A stretch of DNA of 64,000 bases from Hsuehochloa calcarea (lineage: Eukaryota; Streptophyta; Magnoliopsida; Poales; Poaceae), in assembly GCA_036346395.1 (NCBI GenBank), contig CM070594.1:16215385-16279384 (forward strand), read 5' to 3'. Position 1 is the stretch's first letter, and each line of letters opens with the position of its first letter. Made by a program: the position numbers and the translations under genes. Positions 58,471 to 64,000 of the stretch are shown here, piece after piece. The notes under the pieces were generated by a model. It saw only the letters and a list, made by a program, of their open reading frames with translations, did no database searches and was not told where the DNA came from.

Positions 58471-58713
58471 CCCCTGTTCCTTTTGAAGTGACCTTAGAAT
58501 TCGTGCTGTCAAGTGTTCTAAAGTTTAACCCTCTAATATGATTAAAACTATCTAGATTGATCACATAAAAATTATAACGTTAAAAATACTTTCATAATAT
58601 TCTAATTTATTACTATATAATAAGATAAAGTCACAAAAATAACCATTAAAATCACATCCCGTCAGAGACCGTAAAAGGTCAAAAAAAAAATTTCACTTAA
58701 AAAAGAACAGTCG
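58471..58713. mobile_element. Stowaway-like MITE
   Basis: The left end CCCCTGTTCCTTTTGAAGTG and the right end inward CGACTGTTCTTTTTTAAGTG are inverted. A TA follows at 58714-58715. The left TA is two bases away, so the left border is uncertain. The interior resembles 56554-56793 (CTATCTAGATTGATCACATAAAAATTAT). Confidence 0.55.
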
Positions 58714-58715
58714 TA

Positions 58716-60450
58716 CACTTTAATGTGCTCTGCCCTATCGACTTCATCGATGTACCAACTTTCTTATAATGACAAACCCTATAAACAAAAACGTATAAAG
58801 CTCAATCGAAATGAAACATGTGACGGAACTAAAATCAAAGTTTGCCACAATGATGCTTGCGTTAGCATTGTCATTTCCATCATTCATGTCACCTAAATAA
58901 TGTAGATAGGGGCATAATTTCCGCTAGCTTTTGTGGAAGCCTAGTAGGACCGAAAGGTACACATCTAAGTCTCACTCTCACCATCCAAAATAATGATATA
59001 TATATAGTTAAGGCCTAACGTATAATAAGATCCCATCCTATGGAATTGAGACGACTCCTATGGTGAGGTCATGCTTCAACACAGCAGCTAGCTAGCTGGC
59101 TATACATAAATGATTGCTACTGTTTATATACTTGCTCCCTTCATTCTGTGTCATTCATGTTACTTATGTGGGAAAATATCCAGTGCTAATAAACTCACCT
59201 CTTAGTGTCAACAAGAGGATTCTTACGAGCTTTAAAGATTTAAATGATTTGGATGGACTGATTTTAAGTAATTACTTGAGATGGTGAGAGTCTCACAAAT
59301 GATTTTTCTATCCATGTGGGGTTATTCACATAATATCTACCCATGTGGCACTCAAGTCCCTCCACGTCTTATCCATCATTTTGGCTTTGCAATGTAGGTG
59401 ATCAAATTCTCTATGACCATATCTATTCTAACAAAATAACGTTGTATGAAAAAATCATTCTTAATTTGATGTAGCTAGCAATTTGGAAATAAATTCGGCG
59501 GGGGAGGCTGAGGCCCCGTCGCCTGCACCGCTCATCCCCCCAAAACCAACGGCCGCGGCAGCGAATTTGCTTCCTTCTACCACACTGGCCCACACCTTAG
59601 TTAACAGCCAAACCCCCATCTCCATATATATATTATATTTGTGAACAACCAAATCATGATACTATGCCTGAGATCCTCGAGGAAGACATCTGAATAAACA
59701 ATACGGAAAGCGATTGGCAGAGCTCCCTTTTGCCGTTAACTAGCTAATCAGCATGTATACTTTGTAGCATAACGGAACAAAATGCAAAATGTGACATGTC
59801 ACCCTAACTAAACACCACTTAGAGCTAGGACTAGGACTGATTAATTAATCAGGTTTCTTTTTAGGCTATCCTTTGATGAAGAAGAAGAGTACACACGTTA
59901 ACCATAAACAATTATACGGTTCTGCCAAACTTTCCCTTGACATCTGGTGGTCACACTCATGGGATGGCCTTTTTTTTTTTTCTAAGAGAGATCAGATTCT
60001 TATAGTTCTTTGTTTATATGTATCATTGTGTGTTGCAGTTTTACTATGCCGGAACCTTTCCAAGGTCAACAAATGCTGCCCCGGATTATGTTAGCCACAG
60101 GTCGGTCACCAATGGTGTTAGCGCCTTTTCTGCGAGAGTGTAAATTAAAAAGGCTATATAATGTCTTGATTAAACAAACAAAGTGGATGCATGTTGGGGC
60201 TCATGATGCCAAATATTATTCTTTTGTGACCTGCATATAAAATAAATGTCTTGGGACTTAATTAGTAGTTACATATATGCATATGATATGCGCTGCACTT
60301 GTTTGCATGTCCGGATGCGACTCCTATTGAGAACTAACGATGATTGTTTATAATTACTTCTAAATATGATTATTGACTCTATATATTGAGAACTAATGAT
60401 GATTGTCTATAATTACTTCTAAATCTTATCAACTCTTGTAGTGGCGGTTC
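58716..60450. other. Intergenic, no gene supported
   Basis: About 1.7 kb. It contains a diverged direct repeat, ATTGAGAACTAAYGATGATTG...TACTTCTAAAT, at about 60329-60366 and 60387-60424. A splice-acceptor-like site near 60039 is followed by a short open stretch (YYAGTFPRSTNAAPDYVS, to a TAA near 60145) that I cannot assign. A frame at 59461-59652 on the minus strand looks like composition only. Confidence 0.35.
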
Positions 60451-60994
60451 AATTAACAACTCGTGTTTTCCCCTAGGGTTCCGTGGCAGTGCCGCGTCCC
60501 CTATGGTTGGAACTTCTATTAATTGCGTTTGTTTCCATTTGAAACGTATCACATTTGAATCCTTACTCGCCTCTGGTCCCGATCGGCGGTGTGGTTTTCT
60601 CCTTCCTTTGGTTCCTCCTCTCATTGGGTGTTACCTAAGGAAAAACTTATCGACGAAATTTAAGCGGTTACTGGTGTTATCGGTGGAGTCCGATAAAATT
60701 TCAAACCAGGCAAAAAATTTAGATATTTCTAATTTCCATCAACGTGTAAAGGAAATCCAAATTTCTATTAAAAAAAATTAGATAAATTTCGTCTTTACAT
60801 CTGAAAAATTCGTCCAAAATTTCACCAAAATTTCCGATAACCACAAGTTACCGATTCTATCAATGGGGTCCTATAAAATTTCCAGACCAATAGAGTTTTC
60901 CCTAGTGTTACCGTCTTGGGGTGAATTAGGGGAAGACCTTAGTGCTTTTTCCCACCCTTGGGGATTCGATCAACACTAGGATTGTGAGCGGTGC

Positions 60995-61279
60995 ATGATG
61001 TCGAGTGGATCCAGTTTGAGGAAGACTTGGAGTTCTAAGGTTGCTTTGAAATCTCAGATTTCGGAGACAGTGGCGGCAGACAAAGAAGAAGGCATGGCAG
61101 CAATGCTAGATCGCCTAAACTTGTCGGTCAGAGAGGATGAGAAAGTGGTGATGAGCGATGAGGAGGAGGATGACAATTCGCAAACGAAGTTGTTGATCAT
61201 CGGTAAAGTATTGTCCTATTATGTTATGCGTCTGCAAACCATTATGGGGGACAATGAGACCGACATGGGGAAATTATAG
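60995..61279 (+). pseudogene. LINE ORF1-like fragment (DUF4283-type start)
   Basis: A 94-codon frame starting MMSSGSSLRKTW. The middle (AAMLDRLNLSVREDE, then SDEEEDDN and LLIIGKVLSYYVMRLQTI) matches the usual start of plant LINE gag-like proteins: an acidic stretch followed by a GK(V/F)L core. It ends early, before any zinc knuckle, and no endonuclease or RT follows. Recognition is by pattern, so moderate confidence. Confidence 0.45.
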
Positions 61280-61467
61280 AGGTTTACACGCAATGTCAGC
61301 TAGTTATAATATTTTCATTGTTGACTAATTGGAGGCTCTCCTAGAAGCTCTGATATTAATCTTAGGTGGTAAAAAGGTAGAAATTCTCATATTAATCGGA
61401 GAAAAAGAAAAATAGCTAGAAATTTCCACATTAATCAGAGAAAAAGGAAAACAATCCTAACCATCTA
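61280..61467. repeat. Partial copy of Helitron 5' part
   Basis: From about 61324 the sequence ACTAATTGGAGGCTCTCCTA and the GAAATTCYCACATTAATC-type repeats match the beginning of the Helitron at 61468, including CCTAACCATC. It lacks its own 3' hairpin end. Confidence 0.6.
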
Positions 61468-62411
61468 ATCTATCTATCTATATTTATACTAATTGGAGGC
61501 TCTCCTATAAACCTCCATATTAATCGTAGGATGTAAAAAAGCTAGAAATTCCCACATTAATTAGAAAAAATGGGAAAATCCTAACCATCAAATTTATGAA
61601 AAGGTAGAAATTCCCACATTAATCAGAGAAAAAGGGAAAATCATAACCATCCAATTTGAACGCATATAGCTTTACCAAATAACCGTGTAGGATGCAAATA
61701 CTTACTAAATAATGACATCTGAACACATGAGAAATTAATATGACCAGATTTCTACATGAGATCTTAATGTTAACGTTAAATCTATAGCGTTATAATATGG
61801 ACTAACCAAAAATCGAAGGTAAAAAAATATATATTTGTCACTTAATATAAAAACAAAATTTTAAATTGTATAAATTTTAAAATTTTAGAATTTTGAGAGA
61901 TAATTTTTAATTAGAGAAAACGGGAAAATCCTAACCATCAAATTTATAAAAAGGTAGAAATTCCCACATTAATCAGAGAAAAAAAAAATGCTAGAAATTT
62001 CCACATTAATTAGAGAAAAAGGAAAAATCATAACCATCCAATTTGAATGCATATAGCTTCACCAAATAACCGTGTAGGATGCAGATACTTACTAAATAAT
62101 GACATCGAACACATGAGAAATTAATATGGCCAGATTTCTACATGAGATCTTAAGGTTAACGTTAAATATATAACGTTATAATATGGACTCACCAAAAATC
62201 GAAGGTGAAAAAAATATTGGACACTTAATATAAAAACAAAATTTTAAATTGTATAAATTTAATAATTTTAGAATTTTGAGAGATAATTTCAAACTAAAAA
62301 ATATATGTCAAATTCATATGAGTTAGGAGCTAAAAGTTACAAAAGTTATTAGCCCTGAAAATAATATTTAAAAAGTATCATGTCCGTGCGGATACACGGG
62401 TTGATGACTAG
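61468..62411 (+). mobile_element. Non-autonomous Helitron
   Basis: Starts TCTATCTATCTATATTTATACT after an A (61467). Ends with a hairpin (CCGTG at 62384-62388, CACGG at 62395-62399), a short spacer and CTAG (62408-62411) before a T, as expected for insertion between A and T. No TSD and no inverted ends. 944 bp, no RepHel protein. The interior holds a diverged tandem duplication (about 61567-61905 and 61918-62290). Confidence 0.85.
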
Positions 62412-62436
62412 TGTCTACAAGCAAGGAATCAAAAGC

Positions 62437-62658
62437 TTACATGGAGGTTTTAACTTTTGCAATCTCACGAGACCAATCACCATTCTCTCTTTCTAGCAAC
62501 TTCATTTTATTCCTAAGAGCATGCAATTGAAGATAACAAAACAACAAGCCATCAACATGTTTTTCTTTGCTTGCCTTGCTTAGCTTAAGTAGCGGTTCGT
62601 CATCAGATGAGTCATCATGATCATTGATGAGGACATGACCCCTATGAAACAACCACAT
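62437..62658 (-). pseudogene. Copia gag-like fragment
   Basis: A 73-codon minus-strand frame with HDDSSDDEPLLKLSK and a predicted coiled coil (LQLHALRNKMKLLERENGDW). Ser/Asp-rich stretches followed by Leu/Glu coiled coils are usual in the region after the zinc knuckle of some plant copia polyproteins. No zinc knuckle or protease is present, so the call is tentative. Confidence 0.35.
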
Positions 62659-62774
62659 TTGCTATGCTTGCAATTCCAATTACAAGAGCCAGTACGATTC
62701 ACTTAAATTATCTGGTGAGCTCGTTTTTAGGAGTGTGTTTATATTATATGAACTATATGATGCTACATAATGAT

Positions 62775-62822
<48 letters not shown>
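62775..62822 (+). repeat. (TA)n(TG)n microsatellite
   Basis: About 8 TA units run into about 15 TG units, directly before the LTR-like sequence starting TGCAGCTCC. Confidence 0.9.
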
Positions 62823-62825
<3 letters not shown>

Positions 62826-63641
62826 CTCCATGCCACTTTTGGTCCAAGAGAAGCAAGCAATTCGAGCTGGACCCGTTTTGGAATCGATTCGGCCTCGGAA
62901 TCGACTGTGGCACCAACTTAAAACAGACGTAACTTTTGCAAACGGAGTCCGATTTGGGTGTTCTTGGGCTTGTTGGAAAGCTTATTCCGAGAGATTTCCA
63001 ATGGATCAGGAAGCTTATTACTAGAGATTTCCAATGGATCAGGCCTCACCTTCAAATTCTTTCTGTAGACTTCAGAATCATCAAAAGAAGATGTTATATC
63101 ACCTATTTGGGCCAATTTGGGCTTTGTAATCATACTCAACTTGGCCCATATGCTGGCGGCCCACCTAGGGGTGTGGTTACTGTTCACATGAACAGTAATC
63201 CGTGGGTTTAGTCCCACCTCGCCATTTCTTTTAGATTTATGGCTTCTCCTTCCCTATATAAGGAGGTCACACCCCTCTAGTTTTCTGGGATTTCGTTGAG
63301 TTAAGGTTTAGCCCTTGTGCAAACTATTGTTCTTCAGTTGTGTCGAATGACCACCTGTTAAGACATCCTTCGGAATCCCACCTTATCAAATTTCATAAAT
63401 ATTTGTAATACATTAGATTGTTTTTTATCTTGTTCTTGCGTGTTCTTCGATTGCATGCAGGAATAGACCTTCGTGGTCAGGTTGATCGTGCTTCTAGCAG
63501 GTCAATAACATCTCGGAGTTGGTTCAACAATTGCTAAGGCGCAAGCGTCGTCGTACGGTTGTAGTCGGATCGCAAGAGTCGCCTCCACTAAAATCGATAT
63601 TTATCAATCTCATCGAAAGATCGGGCACCCCGTCTTCATCA
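62821..63641 (+). repeat. 5' LTR of an LTR retrotransposon entering from the right
   Basis: Ends CCGTCTTCATCA two bases before the primer-binding site at 63644. A TATA box (TATATAAGG at 63255) and a leader-like region follow in the expected order. The start is placed at TGCAGCTCC next to the TG repeat and is uncertain. Inside is a direct repeat of AGAGATTTCCAATGGATCAG (62990 and 63024) and an 8-bp inverted repeat ACTGTTCA-CA-TGAACAGT (63179-63196). Confidence 0.75.
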
Positions 63642-63643
63642 AG

Positions 63644-63655
63644 TGGTATCAGAGC
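63644..63655 (+). other. Primer-binding site
   Basis: TGGTATCAGAGC, complementary to the 3' end of initiator methionine tRNA, two bases after the LTR. The element's coding part lies beyond the window. 63656-64000 is its untranslated leader, T-rich with no frame. Confidence 0.9.
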
Positions 63656-64000
63656 TGCAGTTCATCGGTGAGAGTTTCTAGTTTTCTAGTAGTAGATTTG
63701 TTTTTCATACCTAGAGTCTAGAAAATTGCCTAAATTTTTTTTCGCATCATCCATACCGAGCCCGTTGAGCCATCGTAATTTTTTCTTTTCAGTTTGCTTG
63801 TTGAATCTTTGGTTGCATTGTCGTGTCTAGTTGCTGATCTTTAGTTCTAGTTATTGTCTAGTTGGTCATTGTCTAGATTTTTTCTCGTGTCTTCCTTCGC
63901 GTCGCTTAATCGTTCGTTTAGGGTTCTTAGTTTTTTGCATCTAAAAAAAAAAAATTCATGGATTAGAACTCCTCTAATTTGCACTAAAAAAAGAGAGAAC

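Noticed and set aside
60010..60240. Short exon-like stretch after a CAG near 60039
   Set aside because: About 35 codons with no known family and no partner exon. Mentioned only as an observation.

Overview
The window looks like a transposon-dense intergenic stretch of a grass chromosome, most likely rice or a close relative. Evidence: a GC-rich, three-exon alpha-expansin gene with grass-type codon use; a MITE sitting between two (TA)n tracts, as described for the rice Micron family; a 228-bp SMART-like mini-retrotransposon; and chromovirus-type Gypsy elements whose LTRs begin TGTAACA. I find one intact protein gene, the alpha-expansin at 13493-14429 on the + strand. Nearly everything else that can be named is mobile DNA or its debris. 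All calls are by eye, with no database search.

Layout. 1-2423: 3' end of a decayed Ty1/copia element. 3614-8683: a minus-strand LTR element with ~134-bp LTRs and a perfect 5-bp target-site duplication (TSD), itself invaded by two hAT-type elements that each carry pieces of Gypsy LTR. 8689-11046: low-copy-looking DNA, perhaps the 3' end of an unidentified host gene. 11056-12589: a Mutator-like element (MULE) with a perfect 9-bp TSD and an inner hAT-like MITE. 13235-14429: the expansin with a likely TATA box and 5'-UTR intron. 15027-15858: a probable second MULE with a captured-looking reading frame. 16036-16266: a Stowaway MITE.

16378-34343: a nested Gypsy pair. An older minus-strand chromovirus (Gypsy-1) is split by a younger plus-strand chromovirus (Gypsy-2) with a 3156-bp LTR. 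A deletion later removed the end of the Gypsy-2 3' LTR and the leader of Gypsy-1. 34231-40463 and 46541-53353 are two copies of a ~6.2-kb block in direct orientation (LTR remnant, SMART-like element, anonymous sequence, CACTA element). They are separated by another Gypsy-1-family LTR with a palindromic minisatellite and by 4.4 kb that I cannot explain. A 563-bp hAT-type element occupies copy B and is absent, with a clean empty site, from copy A. The CACTA element is complete in copy B and cut off in copy A.

54018-64000: a Micron-like MITE, a second copy of the hAT-like MITE, Stowaway MITEs, a Pack-MULE that captured the N-terminal LRR part of an RPK2-like receptor kinase gene (perfect 9-bp TSD), a LINE ORF1-like fragment, a non-autonomous Helitron with an internal tandem duplication, and the 5' LTR and primer-binding site of one more LTR retrotransposon that runs off the window.

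No CRISPR array, operon, rRNA or tRNA gene was found. The most informative material is structural: TSDs, empty sites and duplication joints that order the insertions in time.
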